64,000 nucleotides of DNA. Origin: Ancylostoma caninum (Eukaryota > Nematoda > Chromadorea > Rhabditida > Ancylostomatidae). A program made the position numbers and the translations under genes. This document shows, in pieces, positions 19,532 through 32,178 of the stretch. The stretch is from the NCBI GenBank assembly GCA_037903475.1, contig JBAJFG010000545.1, positions 1,178,001 through 1,242,000 on the forward strand, given 5' to 3'. The notes under the pieces are model-generated. The model had not been told where the DNA came from. It worked only from the letters and a program-made list of their open reading frames with translations, and searched no databases. Positions within the stretch are counted from its first letter, which is position 1; every line of letters starts with the position of its first letter.

Positions 19532-22500
19532 CTACACAGCGTTTGGTTTTAGCCCGATTAGGACCGAAATCGCCACTGCCGTACCGACGGCGACAACGAC
19601 GAAGAAGAGGAGAAGGACTACTTGAAGACGTTGAGCCTGAAGTACAAGTACTTGATGGGGGAATCAACAAAATAGCGGCAAAATGGAGTAGAAAATGCAT
19701 AGAAAACAACCTTCTCTATAGCCTCCGATGATGTGGTAGCACTTGATCCCACACGGACCATCTCCATTTCACCGCTGACCCGATGCCGGCCCGTCCACCA
19801 GACTTAAAAGAATTCCATGAGCACTGACAACGTTAATGAGGAGGAAGGTAGCTTACTTTTAAAGGTTAACGCCTCCATAATTATTATAGTGAGCCCAGCG
19901 ACGGCGATGAACGCGATGAAGAGACCGAGGGCAGCGTCGCGATCACTGAACATGACGGGGAAGTGCACGACAGCGATCATGATCGCTGATGCTGAAATCT
20001 CAGGAATGAGCCGAAGATGGGGCAGAATTACGCTGTTCACAAGGAAGTCATTAGGAAATATTTTCTCTCAGTTTCATCTTTTCCCTTGGGAAAAAAGTAT
20101 CAGTACAAGTATCAGTATAGTATAAAAGAAAAAGAGTAAGTAAAGCAGTAATGTATAAAAAGTAGGAAATAAGTAGGAAAAAAAGAATAAGTATAGAGAA
20201 AAATAGTAGAGTAGAGTAAATAAGGAAAAGTAATTAAATATAAATGTGCTAGATATAGCTATTGACTAGCTATTAACTTTTGGTTTTTCTTGCAACCAAT
20301 GCCATTTCCACTTTGGCAAAGGTGAAATTTGTAGTTCAAAATTCCCTGAAGAACAGTAAGGAGGACATAAATCAGGAAGATGTAACCAGAAAATCTGGAT
20401 GACTGAAGGTTATGCTTAGAGTCCAGGATTTTTTGTAACCATAGCGGATACCTGCAAAATCGTTACTCCAGATCCTCACAAAGAAAAAGTGACTCAAAAA
20501 CTAGTTTCCTGTTATTTTTATTTAAAAAAATCATGCTTGCCATTGCAATCAACGTCTCATGTTGATTTTTCCAAACAAAAATCTCGATGTTTTGATGAAG
20601 TAGCCCTTCCTCGTTGCTAACGAGTGGACCAGCTGTTGTAAAAATTCAGTTCAGCTCACCTGCACAAAGCCATGCTCCCACTCCAAAGAAACCGTGAATA
20701 ATGTTGAAGATGAAACGTCCTCGTTGATCCGGATGACACCTGAAAACAATATTTTTTTTACTTCTTTTTACAAACACGATTAGCCTTAGCTTGGTAAAGG
20801 ACAAAAGGATGAAATGACCGACATTAATCAATCTTTTTTTTCTTTGAGATGGGGCACACATTTGAATTCGAAGGCTCCTCTCATACCAGTTCAACAATCC
20901 CACGAGAGGGATGAGAAGCCTGGTTGCTCCAGGATCAAAATATCGACCATGTGCGCGGCAGTAGCTTATTTTGCCACTAGGGTTTTATACATAGAAGTAC
21001 AAGTTAGGGGGAGTGCTTACCCTACAAGCACTCTCCCCAACTTGTACTTCTGTGTATAAAACATAGCAAGACTCATGGCATTTTTTTAAAATTCTAGGTG
21101 ACGCGCGTGGGCGCCAAAATTCAAACACTTGAGTCCACGGGCATGAGACAGATCGAAATACTGCTGAGGTGGTGGTATAGTTGTCGTTGGTAATTATTGA
21201 TTAGGACACCGGACTATCGATCGATTTTATCGAATTTTACAGTTTCCTCGAGTCGAGGTCGAAATGTGCTAACGAATTGCAAGTGAATCTGCCACAAAAG
21301 TGCTGCATTATTGACTTTATAAATTTTTTTCCAATACTACATGGAAATTGGTGAACACCCGCCTGCTAGTAGTATAATATAAAAAATTATGGAAAATAAA
21401 CAAAAGAATATTACCGGAAAACGGCGTTCAACGGCTGTGCCCATGCGACTACACAAGCTGTCAAGCCCAGCATGGCGTGCACCGAACCCCATCTGTTGTT
21501 CTGAGAAGTAATTTTTATAACGTTAATCAGAAAAAGAGATGAGAATGATTGTAAAATGACCTACAAGTTCAGCAGATTGGTAAGCTTTGGGGCCAACCCA
21601 TCGCCAATCCTTCGCTACAAACACCATCACAAAAGCGGCAATCGTGCCAGCAATACCGATCATGTTCAGAGTGCGATGAAACTATAGAAGAACAAAATAT
21701 TCAAGAAAATCTGTATTATATTTATCTTAAAAAAGCTCACATGGAACCACAGCTTCAGGCCACAAATCGTGCTGTTTGGAAAGTGTCCCTTCATGTGTCG
21801 GGCGAAAAGAATTCCAGTGGAGATGAAAATCGACCATGACAGCACCATCAGAATTCCTTCAAAATATTAATATATGAATAGCGGGTAGATAAAACAGAAC
21901 AGACGGCTCATTTCAAAATTTTGGCTGTGGGCGGGGCTTCCTTGCACGCACATTCTGCATCCGCGGCGCGCTTAGCTCAGCTTTGTGGGCGGAAGCGACT
22001 CTACTGGCTCTGCGCATGGGAAAGGTTTTTTTTTCTCAATAAGAGAAGAAATCAATGGAAGAAAAGAGCTTAGAAAGTGATTTGCTCATCCAGCGCCTAT
22101 GGGGTAAACCACGCCCACAGTCAATCCTTTCGTCTTTCTTTATAGCAGGTCACTACTACTGGGTAATACCTAATAAGTTTCACGATGTAAATAGGAATAT
22201 GACTTGCTGCGACGAAGAAGAACGAACATTCGCGACAGAGAAATCATGGGGACCAGTTCTCGCAAATGAGAGGAAAGTATTTTGCTCCCTTTTGGTTGTT
22301 TATTTTTCTTTGCTTGAATTTTTTTTTGCTGCGAAACATGCGAAAAGATACGGATAGCATTATTACTGGTTGTATAAACAAGAACGATAGCGATGCTAGT
22401 CCTGCATGGCAAAGAAATTTGTTAGAGACCAGTTCTCGCACAGTATCGCTCATCAGGAAACCATCAAGGGACTAGTTCTCGTTCGATGCCGCGTGGCAAG

Positions 22501-25500
22501 GATTTTTATTTTGCACAAGTTTCCGCAATGCCGCAAGGAATGGTAGCTTGTCCAGAATCTGTTCTGGAACAATGAGGCGCGTCAAAGAAACCTTTCGGGG
22601 ACCAGTTCTCGCATAATGTCAGAAGGGGATACTTTTCTCCCTCTTGCGCCGCTTTCACGGCAATAAGAATAATTCGCATACCGTGTGCCATCATCAACCT
22701 GTCGAAAGTTGTCCTGCTGCCTTCATCTCGTTGTACACCTGCAAATTTGCGTACCTATTGAAGGACCTATTGATTTCGGAAGTATTATTGATTGATTTTC
22801 CCTTAACCCTCACCTTCTACTAGTCCAACGCCTTTTACATAGGCAGAAAGTTTTGTATATGGCATCATGAAACGATTTGTGTTGTGGTAGGTCAGCCCTA
22901 AAATTGGACGATTGCCAAAAAAAACTATAGATTTCAAAAAATCAACTATCGAACTTACTATTGCCCTGAGTTGGTCCGCTGGCGAGCAATATGTAATATG
23001 ATCCATTTAGGTTGTAGAGATCCCTTTGATTTGGATCCAAACGTTGACTAAAAAGATCGATAATCGATTGGTTGCCAATTAAATGAACGACGTTAGGAAA
23101 TACTACTTTATTGCACAGTATATTGAGCCACCACTGGCTTGAGTTCGTATGACTGCTTGAATGCCAGCGCCATTCTATAAAAGGCAATGTAAAATTCGCT
23201 TTTTTCCTTCTCTGGATGAATCCTCAACGACAAACACCGCTCTTGTTCAAGGTGAACTCACAACTATAGTGTTACTTGGGCTTCCTTGGGGACCATTTCT
23301 CGCTAATCCTCCTGCTACTTGGCCATTAAAATTTGCACAGTATACCACCATGTCATCGCCCTGTCAAGATAGAGGTGCGGAACAAAAAACAAAACAAAAC
23401 AAAACAAAACAACAAAGTCACAAGTGAAAAATGAATGCACAAATAAATAATAAGTTGTCGGCCTGATTTGAGAAGCCCCTGGGATATGGGTTAAAGGCTC
23501 CGCCCACATTTGTTACTTCTTTATACAGATTTTCTCTTGGTATGTAAGTCTTCAACAATTTTTAAAAGACACAGGCGAAGTACAAAGAGAGACAGATTTT
23601 TCAGAAATAATTTTTATTCAAGAAAAATTTTCCGAAAGGGTAAGTGGATCACCCGTCCAATAGATTGCTGAGTTATCTCTTAAAAATCAAGCAGAATTAT
23701 ACACAGGAAAACTAATTTTTTCTGTTGCATCCGGTACAAATGTTATACTTCTTAGTAACTCAATGGAAGGGTTGTTCGCCGACAATTTCGCAGCGAGGCC
23801 ACGCCCATATTACCATCGAGCAAAACATGACGAAGTGTATACGCAAAAAAAAAACATAAATACTTGGGGAATTTCACAGGTAGAGCGTCTTCAGCCCCTC
23901 TACTACCAGCGTTATTTTCTCCGAAATATTTCACGACCTTACGTCCTCATTTACGCAATAGTGCATACTAGTACATGTGTCCTACAACAAGTAAATCGTA
24001 CATTTGCCAGTCGTTCACCACGTGTTACGGCAGTACAATACAGTTCCGACTGAGCAAACAACGATCGCCGTGCTTTGGCCGAAGTGTGAGTCATAGCCGA
24101 AAATGAATGCACTCATGGATATGGTAACATGAAATGTGTGGTCTTTGGGTGATCTTTATTACTCATGAGAAACCGCGCAATGGTCGTCAAAGGATGTGGA
24201 GAAATGTTGGACAATCGTACATGGGATAGATAACGCCCCTTATGCGGGAAGGGCTGCGTGACAAGAGATACGCTGCTGGTCTGTGATTGGTCGATTCATG
24301 TGCGCGTCGCGTCTGCAGTCTTCGAGGGTATGAGCGGTTCTGCTTGGATATGGACAACCTTTCTAAGCTTGAGTGGGACAGATGAATGTTATCGTAACCC
24401 ACAAACTTGACAGGGTGGCCATCAATGTCATTTAATGCTTCGAATTTGAAAAAAAAAACAAAATTGAGAAGCATACGCGTGCGGCGCGGTCGCGTCGCGG
24501 CGTACGTCTTGACCGCCACCCTGCGAGAAGAGAGAGACGTTTAGATTTTGAGTGTAAATGTTTGCTGCATAAGGTTATAGTGCTGACGAAAATAAATAAG
24601 AATTCTTGCGAGATACACAGAACTTCTGATTGGGTTGGCTATGGAAGGGAGACAGCCCTAGCGAATCTTCAAATCTTCAAAAGCCTCTCGGATTAGGGAC
24701 AGAAAACCCAAAATTCGTTCCCAGAGTTTCGTCACGTTTTACGGCACAGCCCTGTTTCGGGTTAAATTAGATAAAAAGATACAAGAGGATAGGTTGAAAG
24801 ATCCAGAACTTACCATTTTCTCGTCCTGTGAGAAACCTACGGCCACATATCCATTGGATGAATATTCTGGAGCTAGCGTACCAGCTAGCTCCATGTCTAG
24901 GTAGGAGCCATCCACCTAAAAGCGAAGCACGCTACTGTTACGATGAAGATCTGATGATAATTTTAAAAGGTGCCAAGGGCGGGAAAAAATAATAAGAATA
25001 TTCGTAGGCTGCGAAAACAGATAGAGGTGTGATTAGACACGATAGTGTTTCACTCTAACGCCTCAAAAAGTTCAACCAATACTACGACGGTGAAGCCACG
25101 CCCCTCTTAAAGCCACGCCTCTCTAGTATGTATGGTCAAGAAGACGGGGACATACAGCGTAACAAATGATATAATACAAATAATACAAGGATGTAAACAA
25201 TGATATAATATATAAACGATATAATATTCAAACAAGTAGTATCAAAATAATATACTTAGGACCGAATAATGCATTAGATAACTATCCATTTATTGGAAAT
25301 TCGAAAATTCGATTACGAAAAAGTCCATAGTTCAGGTGTTTGAGAAAGAGGAAGCAAAACAATCCTTTAGGAATGAGAAGCAAGCCTTTAGGTCTCTCCC
25401 TTTTTTTGAACTTTTGAACTCTCCTTTCGGATCTGGTCCTGCATGAATAATTGAATGGATTGAGTTATTCGATTTTTATCCGATCGGTCCTAAGTATACA

Positions 25501-25921
25501 AAATAATGTATAAAAAATTACGTGTGTGGAGATCCTGCCCCTGCGTGCAGTGGAAAACAACTTTGATGTTTACTTCCTCTTTACCAAAATCCGCGCAACA
25601 ATTCCAGGAAGACTCGTACACAAGTTGCTCATCGTACCTGATAGCTAAATTCAATGGTGCAGTCAGCTCCAGGTCGACATCCAGGTGGCGCGAACAAACA
25701 TCCCTTCATTGTGCCACACGTGGATATGTCAAACTGCGCATGAACCACCTTGAATACGGTGATCACAAAAGGATTAATGTAACTGTACAATGACAGGCAT
25801 CTGATCGAAATTTTGGAAAAGAAAAACAAGTGGCGAAGAAAATGTGGAAAAAAAACTCGTTACGTATGGAACTTACGGCTAATAGTGGGCCAGCTAATAA
25901 TAATAGTATTTCAGGAGGCAT
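19532..25921 (-). CDS. DOMON plus cytochrome b561 membrane oxidoreductase (ferric-chelate-reductase-1-like), 15 exons
   Basis: Exons: 25921-25877, 25748-25638, 24915-24814, 23360-23262, 23174-23107, 23047-22959, 22897-22814, 22738-22682, 21856-21741, 21681-21565, 21500-21415, 20739-20660, 19991-19857, 19802-19711, 19636-19532. All phases join to give 1,386 nt, 461 aa. Order: signal peptide (1-20); Cys-rich segment (about 26-45); DOMON domain (about 50-190) with YVAVGFSQDEKMGDD and SIYC motifs; cytochrome b561 core (about 212-400); and a last hydrophobic helix (about 435-455). Candidate haem-ligand histidines are H217 (MMAHG), H257/H259 (WFHFH), H304 (SVHAMLG) and H340 (NIIHGFF). The family passes electrons across membranes to ferric iron or similar acceptors; the substrate here is unknown. 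TTTTCAG abuts the ATG, suggesting trans-splicing. Exon 14 (acceptor TTTTAAG) is the least certain. Confidence 0.9.
20982..21062. repeat. Near-perfect intronic hairpin, 37-bp arms
   Basis: GTTTTATACATAGAAGTACA...GGAGTGCTT pairs with AAGCACTCTCCCCAACTTGT...GTATAAAAC around a 7-base loop (ACCCTAC), with about three non-Watson-Crick positions. It lies in the intron between exons 11 and 12 of the DOMON/b561 gene. It could be a miRNA-like precursor or a tiny fold-back MITE; the short loop and perfect stem favour recent origin. Confidence 0.8.
22247..22612. repeat. Four copies of a dispersed GGGGACCAGTTCTCGC motif
   Basis: Copies lie at 22247-22263, 22424-22440, 22466-22482 and 22597-22612, all in the same orientation in the intron between exons 8 and 9. 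They are preceded by related AAAGAAA-type sequence over about 20 bp. Another copy lies at 28024-28039, and a one-mismatch version lies inside coding exon 4 (23288-23303). Confidence 0.7.
24187..24535. repeat. GC-rich imperfect inverted repeat in an intron of the DOMON/b561 gene
   Basis: CAGGGTGGCC...ATGTCATTTAATGCTTC is mirrored by GAGAAGCAT...GACCGCCACCCTG. The intervening GCGGCGCGGTCGCGTCGCG resembles cores of the inverted-repeat elements at 42055-42336 and 52277-52555. It is probably a degraded MITE. The 110-codon minus ORF across it is not considered a gene. Confidence 0.45.
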
Positions 25922-28900
25922 CTGAAAAGTCAGAGAAATCAATCGATGGTCAATTGATACATATAAATATGCAAATATGCACATAGATGAAATGATCGAC
26001 ATGAAGCAGAACTGGAGATGGAAAATGGCGATGTAAACGCAGAGAAAAGAAACTGCGAAAGAGATGAACTTCACAGTATCGATTAACGTAAAAAGGTTAA
26101 GAACCAGAGCGGAAAGAGCTCTTTCTCTAACTACACACAATATACCCTAACCAGAGAATAATTATGGGTCAATAAAATGACACAGAATGAGAATTCAGGA
26201 GGAGGAAGAATCTAGGAGAAGAGTAGTAGTTCGGCAACGGTCTCGATCAATTTCATAAGAAAATCTGGGCGAAAACTGGTCCCAACGCCTAGAATCACAT
26301 GATTTGTGCATTTCCCCACTTTAGACAGCAAGTTCACTGTGCTTTCGCTTGTTTATAAGCATATTCTGCATTCTTTTTGGTCCAGGATATATTATTAGAA
26401 GGAACGGTATTCCCACATCTATTGATTGTGATTACCCCTGGATAGCAGTTGGGTATAGATAAAGACACGTAGTGTTAAATATTTTTATGTTTGTCGAGCA
26501 GAAACTAAATTTGGGTATGTTAATGCACTTCTCAATCTCAATGACGCACTCAGGCCGGGGGTAATCTCAATGACGCATTCAGGCCCACGATGACTTCATC
26601 ACGATAGCAGTTGGAAACGTTAAAGCATTGTGGGATATGTGAGGTTACCAGTTACAAATATGTATTTACCTCCTCAATCCCTCGCCCCCCTCCCCCCCCC
26701 CTCCCCCACCTCCACTGCTCTTCAAATTCGGACTACACCCATTATGCAACATTTTCTGAGTCGACGTTATGATTGAGGCCGAATAACATTCGAATAAATT
26801 TAACTTATTCAAGAAATAATCTAAAAGGCTATTTAAAAAGTCGAATATTTGAAGGTGAGAGGTGAGAAAGGTAAGCACTTCAATTTATTGCCCCACAACT
26901 GGTAGGTCTCACTTTCCTGAGAATTCGGAATCTCGGCTCATTCGAAATTGAACACTCGGACTGAAATATGTGCGTATATCCAGTACATTTTTTGGTTCTA
27001 ACTATAGTCGACAGCTAATGCGAATTCAAGCATGATTTATTCCAGAAATGCAGAAATTTTGGAAGCAGAAAGGAGCAACTAGACTGACAAGTAGCGGTTC
27101 TTGAAGCAGTAAATCCGCATGGTTTTGGCCAGATAACGAAATTGCACGGTACCGCCCACGCAACGCAAACAACCGGCCGAAAACACAAACAGAATTGGCC
27201 GACAAGCGTAACTTTTGTGAACGTTGAACCGGGAAATGGCTGAAACTTCGATCATTCATGCTTTTTTATTGAAAAAAAAATGAAAAATATGTTTGGGTCT
27301 GAGCAAAAGGATACATATTAGTTGCTTTGTTCTCACGCGCAAGAACAACTTGAAGCATAAAAGACTGCCAACATATAGTGAAAGACTGACACGAAAATTA
27401 AGAACAAACTGGATAATTGCCTAAACTTCGATGGTTTCTTGGCATTAGTACCTAATTGCCGAGGTAGAGAACTATGCGAAAGTGAGAGAAAAAAGAAAAG
27501 AAAGAAGAGAAGAAAGGAAAGCGCCTTTTAGAGAATTCTAACGCAGCTTGTGTAAGCCATTATAAAACTGGAGTTTGTTGTTTATTGGGTCGCACGTACA
27601 TACTCTTTGCAGAGGCCAACTTTCGACAACTATGTACAAGTTTGCTTCACTGAAAATGTCACCTCGTCACCCCCTAGCAAACTGAAAGCGCGAAGGGGTG
27701 GGGTTGAGTCCGAGCTCACCATATCACTTGCTCGTGGGGTTGAGAGTGGGGAGAAGGGGGTGGAGAAACTTTCAAAATTGCTGTACAACAAAATTACGGC
27801 GATAGATCAACAGAATCTCGCACTGCTTGTTTTCAATTCCTCAATTCATTTCTAACACAAGTTTTTAAATGTTTATTAGCAACTATCTGAAATTTAGCTA
27901 CATCCCTAGTATAGCTTCAGTTTCGAAATCCAAGCCGCGAAGGTCTCTTCCAAGTTTTTTTTTTCGCAACTTCAGTGGTGAGTGAACGTGAGTTGCAGCG
28001 AATCTTATAGGAAGGAAGGGATCGGGGACCAGTTCTCGCTGTGACGTGGAAAAAGCAGCAGCCGAAATTCCGTAGTTTGGCATACAATTCGAAGAAATAA
28101 GAGGTAAATGTCGAGCAGAATCTGTGATTATCGAGGTAGTTAGGCTCACTGGTACGGGCAGGGGGTTTAGGCACACAATTGCGCGCTGTCACCTGAATTT
28201 ACTCAACTCGGAGGAAACGGTACAATCCCGAAGCAAGAACCAGGAATGACTAACTAAAGGTAATCGATTGAAGGACAGAAACCTGCTCTCTTAATTTCAA
28301 TGTCCCCTGAAAGGCTGGATCAGCCACTTGTTCTGCTTGGGTAGAGATCTTTGACCCAATGCCGAAAAGCGTCAAACCTAGACCGTGATCAGTTCCACAG
28401 CAAATATTGACCGATCGCGTGGAAATATGTTTATTTCACGGTGATCACAAACAGCTCTAGTTGTTTGAAAACAAATAGAAATTCTTATTTCTGCCGACGG
28501 CATCGCTAAGCTGCCCAAACATCCGCCTGTAGCACTCCAACACCACATGATGAGTCAGGATCGAGGGCAAATCAGCTGACTGTAACCAAATGTAAAAACT
28601 CCGAGCTATGAACTTTCAAACATGTTGCCTAGAAAACACCTCCATGCTTGTCAATATTTGCAAATTTTTGACTAAGCTTTCGACAAACATTGGGAACTAC
28701 CGGTGGCTCATAAATTTTTAAGATGAGATTCCTCTGTTTCTCTCGAGAAATGGGAAACTGTACAAGCAACAGGTAAGAGTTCAATGCTGTTGGTACAGTG
28801 CAAATCGCTCGAAATATATTAAATCAAAACATAGAAAGATTAAACGATGAAAAAAAAAACTTGTTCTTTTAATTACGGAAAAATTAGACCTCGTCGGGGA

Positions 28901-29740
28901 TCGAACTTTCGATTAGTTCAAGCATGAATATCGCCACTCTGTCATTCATAATGTAGTTTCTTCAATGTAGGGAAGAGTTCTGGGAAATCTCAGAAATACA
29001 TAGCTGCTAAATTTTCAACATCTTCTGGCAGAGAACAAGAGAAAACTATGAAAATCCATTTCATCTTTGCATTTACTGTCTTTTTTTTCTCGAGAAATGA
29101 ATAAAAACGCTCATCAAACAAGTTTCTGAGAGACAAACAAATCCGGAATCATCGAAAATTTCGTTCGAATTTCAAGTCCAAAATCTATTCAAATCCAGAA
29201 CAAAGCCGGAGAGACAGGCCGTCCAGGAACTCGCTTTTCAAAATTGACCACTTTTGAACTTGTTCGAGATTGAACTGTTGAGGCCTGAAGGTTAGGCATT
29301 ACACACTGGACCAAATAAGAATCAAATAATTCTGCTAATTTAGTTGAAAATTCAGGAAACAGTTTAAATATCTGAACACGAGAAATCCCCGGCGAATACT
29401 CCACCACTAGAGACCAATGCGGTGCTGTATGAGAGAGGGGAAGAGTTCCAAGGCTTTCTCATTCTCGAATATGCGGATGTTTGAACTGTTTCTTAAATTG
29501 TTGACTGAAGTGATGAAATTATTCGGTTTTATTCAGTAAATGTATATTAGTCATATCTACATTGTAGTATAAGAATGAAAAAAAAACTAAGACAAGTTGA
29601 AAATTCGAAAAAAAAACCACTAGTACTTTGAAGAATAGTTCAGAAAAACTGCGCAATTGTCTAACCACATAAGGCTTCTTATAGCATGAGCATGCACAAA
29701 AGTACATATTTTTAAGAAGTCACGCAAATGCCAAATATAG
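25922..29740. other. Intergenic, no supported gene
   Basis: It contains a C-rich tract at about 26683-26706, one dispersed motif copy at 28024-28039, and a tRNA-like remnant on the minus strand near 28870-28950 with a box-B-like AGTTCGATCCC and a T run after it. Short ORFs have no family resemblance. Confidence 0.35.
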
Positions 29741-29750
29741 GATTAGACGT

Positions 29751-30119
29751 TTGTTTCGTTATTTACCTACTACTTCACTGTTTATCACTTCCCTTATATT
29801 TATTTTGGTGCCTCGAAGTGTTCCAAAGGAAAAAAAAACAGAACAAGTAACAATGCTGAGACAAAAAGAGCTACAAAAGACCAGTAAAGATAAGCAAATG
29901 AATGAAGCAAATAAACGTGAACATATAAAGAATAATAGAGCAACTCCAGAGAAAAATTCATGCCTTATTGAAATCCAAACGTCATGCATTTCGTCGGATC
30001 AATTACATGTCAAGAAAGTGTACGAAACTTCCAAGGACCAACCAGTACGAAGCGTTGGAGAGTGCGCGATGACGTCAACATCAAAGCTACTTTCTCCGGA
30101 TTCTTGCTGTAATGGTTGA
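29751..30119 (+). CDS. Possible exon: hydrophobic segment followed by Lys/Glu-rich tail
   Basis: An open frame of 122 codons without an initial ATG encodes an N-terminal hydrophobic stretch (SLFITSLIFILV) followed by a highly charged Lys/Gln-rich region and a Cys-containing end. No acceptor was convincingly identified, so it may be a terminal exon or a chance ORF. Confidence 0.22.
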   Translation: MFRYLPTTSLFITSLIFILVPRSVPKEKKTEQVTMLRQKELQKTSKDKQMNEANKREHIKNNRATPEKNSCLIEIQTSCISSDQLHVKKVYETSKDQPVRSVGECAMTSTSKLLSPDSCCNG

Positions 30120-30219
30120 AAACATCTTATGGGCTTCACGACGCTACTACCAGTTCATTACCAGTATCAGCGTCTTAGACTCTCCCTGTCTTTCTCTAGC
30201 CAACTAGTTAGTGGACGCT

Positions 30220-30345
30220 GCAGTTACTGCATATTCACTAACGTCAGGTGGCACACACAACATATGGTATCAAGCACATCGATTGTGATGTATTAATAAA
30301 TAAATAGGTGAATAAATAAACAATAAATAAATAAATAAATAAACC
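30220..30345 (+). repeat. Retroelement-type TAAA tail
   Basis: The stretch ending TGTGATGTATTAATAAATAA and continuing in TAAA units to about 30345 looks like a LINE 3' terminus. No coding part was recognised. Confidence 0.35.
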
Positions 30346-30734
30346 CTATGCTCTTATCAGAAAATTGAAATCTGCATGACAATGAGGAGAAACATCAACT
30401 CTCCAACGTATACAACTTCATACGAATTTAATGTGCAACTTAACCCCGCACAGCTCATGGCAACATCAGTTCAGACAGCATGAAATCTGTAGGAGGTTTG
30501 CATGACGCAAATATGGTGCAAATTTGTTGCGATTAACGGGTCAACCACCCCCTACCAAACGCTAAGAGACAGGGAAATCAAAATCTCCCTGCAGTGTTCA
30601 TAAATACAATGAATATATCTGGAAAGATGCACAAAATCGGCATGAACGAATGAATGGATGAATGAATGGATGAATGAAAAGTACTAGTAGCAGCCAAAAA
30701 GTAATAAGAGAGGAATTCACACTCGAATCTCCAG

Positions 30735-31040
30735 GTGCAAATCGATTTCGTCAACCTGCCTCAGTGTTGCATTCTCCTACTTCCGGTGCAGGCTAGTGTG
30801 GGTGACGTTATCCAGACGCCATTGTTGGAGAAAATCCAGCGAATTCAGGAAAGCGACGCGGCTGCACCTTATTCAAACCCCTATCTTAGCAAAGATTCCC
30901 CCCTAAATGTCAGGAGGAGCAATGTGAAGTGTGGTCTAGGTCGTTGTGGAAACGAGTTGGTCTCTAAGTACGAGTCATTTGCCACTGCTAAGCACTTCCA
31001 GACCATTTACTACAGTGATTTATGTTTCATGAACCCGTAA
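30735..31040 (+). CDS. Possible terminal exon of an unrecognised gene
   Basis: The open frame begins directly after the acceptor CGAATCTCCAG and runs 101 codons to a stop. It encodes a mixed sequence with CGLGRC near the end. A second acceptor, CCGGTGCAG, lies in frame. No upstream exon was placed, and the family is unknown. Confidence 0.3.
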   Translation: MQIDFVNLPQCCILLLPVQASVGDVIQTPLLEKIQRIQESDAAAPYSNPYLSKDSPLNVRRSNVKCGLGRCGNELVSKYESFATAKHFQTIYYSDLCFMNP

Positions 31041-31964
31041 ATGAACTGCTTAGAATGTTTACTAGTAATATGCATGCACATGAAACAAATAGTACATATA
31101 TGCCCAAAACTGTATTGCTCACAACGTATTGCTATTTACATAGAAATTTGCCTCTTGCAACTATGAACGAACCTATTCACTAGGTGAATCACTGTTAGTG
31201 TTCCGTGTGGATCATAGAGACCACCCGTAGTTAACGTTAACGTATTAGCGAACCCCAATTTATCCTTTGACCTCCAACCCACAAACATGTTTACCCACAC
31301 ATGACTTTGTCTATACGCTCAACTGCTACACATAGAAAATCATACCCTCGGGTATGGGATCACTCACACTTCCAATGCTGCATCAGTGCCCTGGCAAGAA
31401 ATCCCTTTTGTCCTTGTGCTTGGGCCTAGAGAGAGTGCCTAAACTAATTTTTGGATTTCTCAAATTTAGCTATTCCTGATTCCTTGTCGAATTCTCAGCT
31501 CAATTTTGCCCGTCCTATGTGAAAAATGAGAAAATTAGGGAAAACCAATATTTCTGATGAAGACTGAAATGAATAATGAATGAGGCCCAGAACAAGCACA
31601 TGTCCCACTTTCAGTTCTCACGAATTTCTCACAAATAACAAAGGTGGGGTTGAAAGGAACATAGTCTGTTTCACTGCGAAGATAGTTGGAGGAACGCCGC
31701 AGAGAAGAAGAGCGCGGAAATGTGTGGGGAAATTGGAGAGGGTGAAGTGAAAAAGAGGCAATATGGACGAACAATCAACTACCACTGCTTTTGAAAAAAA
31801 CTATATTTATTTTACGTGAGATGAATATGCAAAATTCTTGTTTCTGGTTCCTGTGTGATGGTTCCTTGCACTTTAACCCTCCTTGGTACACTTATACAAA
31901 TGAGTAAGTAAACTAATAAACAAGTACATGAATGAATAAGGCGCAGCTGCACTTCTACATTTAC

Positions 31965-32178
31965 CAACTCGGTGGAATCGAACCGTTCTCTGACATTTAC
32001 AGTCATAATTTCTATATTTCTTGAGCACGGCTGCATTAACGACATTCGTCGCAAGAGCAAAGAGTCCCAGAATTATGATGGAATGCTGACTTTTCACCTC
32101 ACGAACAGGTTCGCGTTCTTTTGTATCGCTTGAGTGTGGCATAAAAGCGGCTCTTTCACTAACAATAACATCATTCAT
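31965..32178 (-). CDS. Possible exon with internal signal anchor and Cys-Lys-Cys motif
   Basis: ATG at 32178 follows GTTGATGCAG/T, a possible acceptor. The frame has a charged N-terminus, a hydrophobic stretch (IIILGLFALATNVVNA), then DCKCQ, and ends at a donor TTG/GTAAATG. A downstream minus-strand segment with AATAAA near 31805-31812 may hold the last exon, but the phase could not be matched. Not recognised. Confidence 0.3.

Noticed and set aside
24187..24519. 110-codon ORF in an intron of the DOMON/b561 gene
   Set aside because: It lies within a GC-rich imperfect inverted repeat and interrupts a gene whose exons join cleanly without it.
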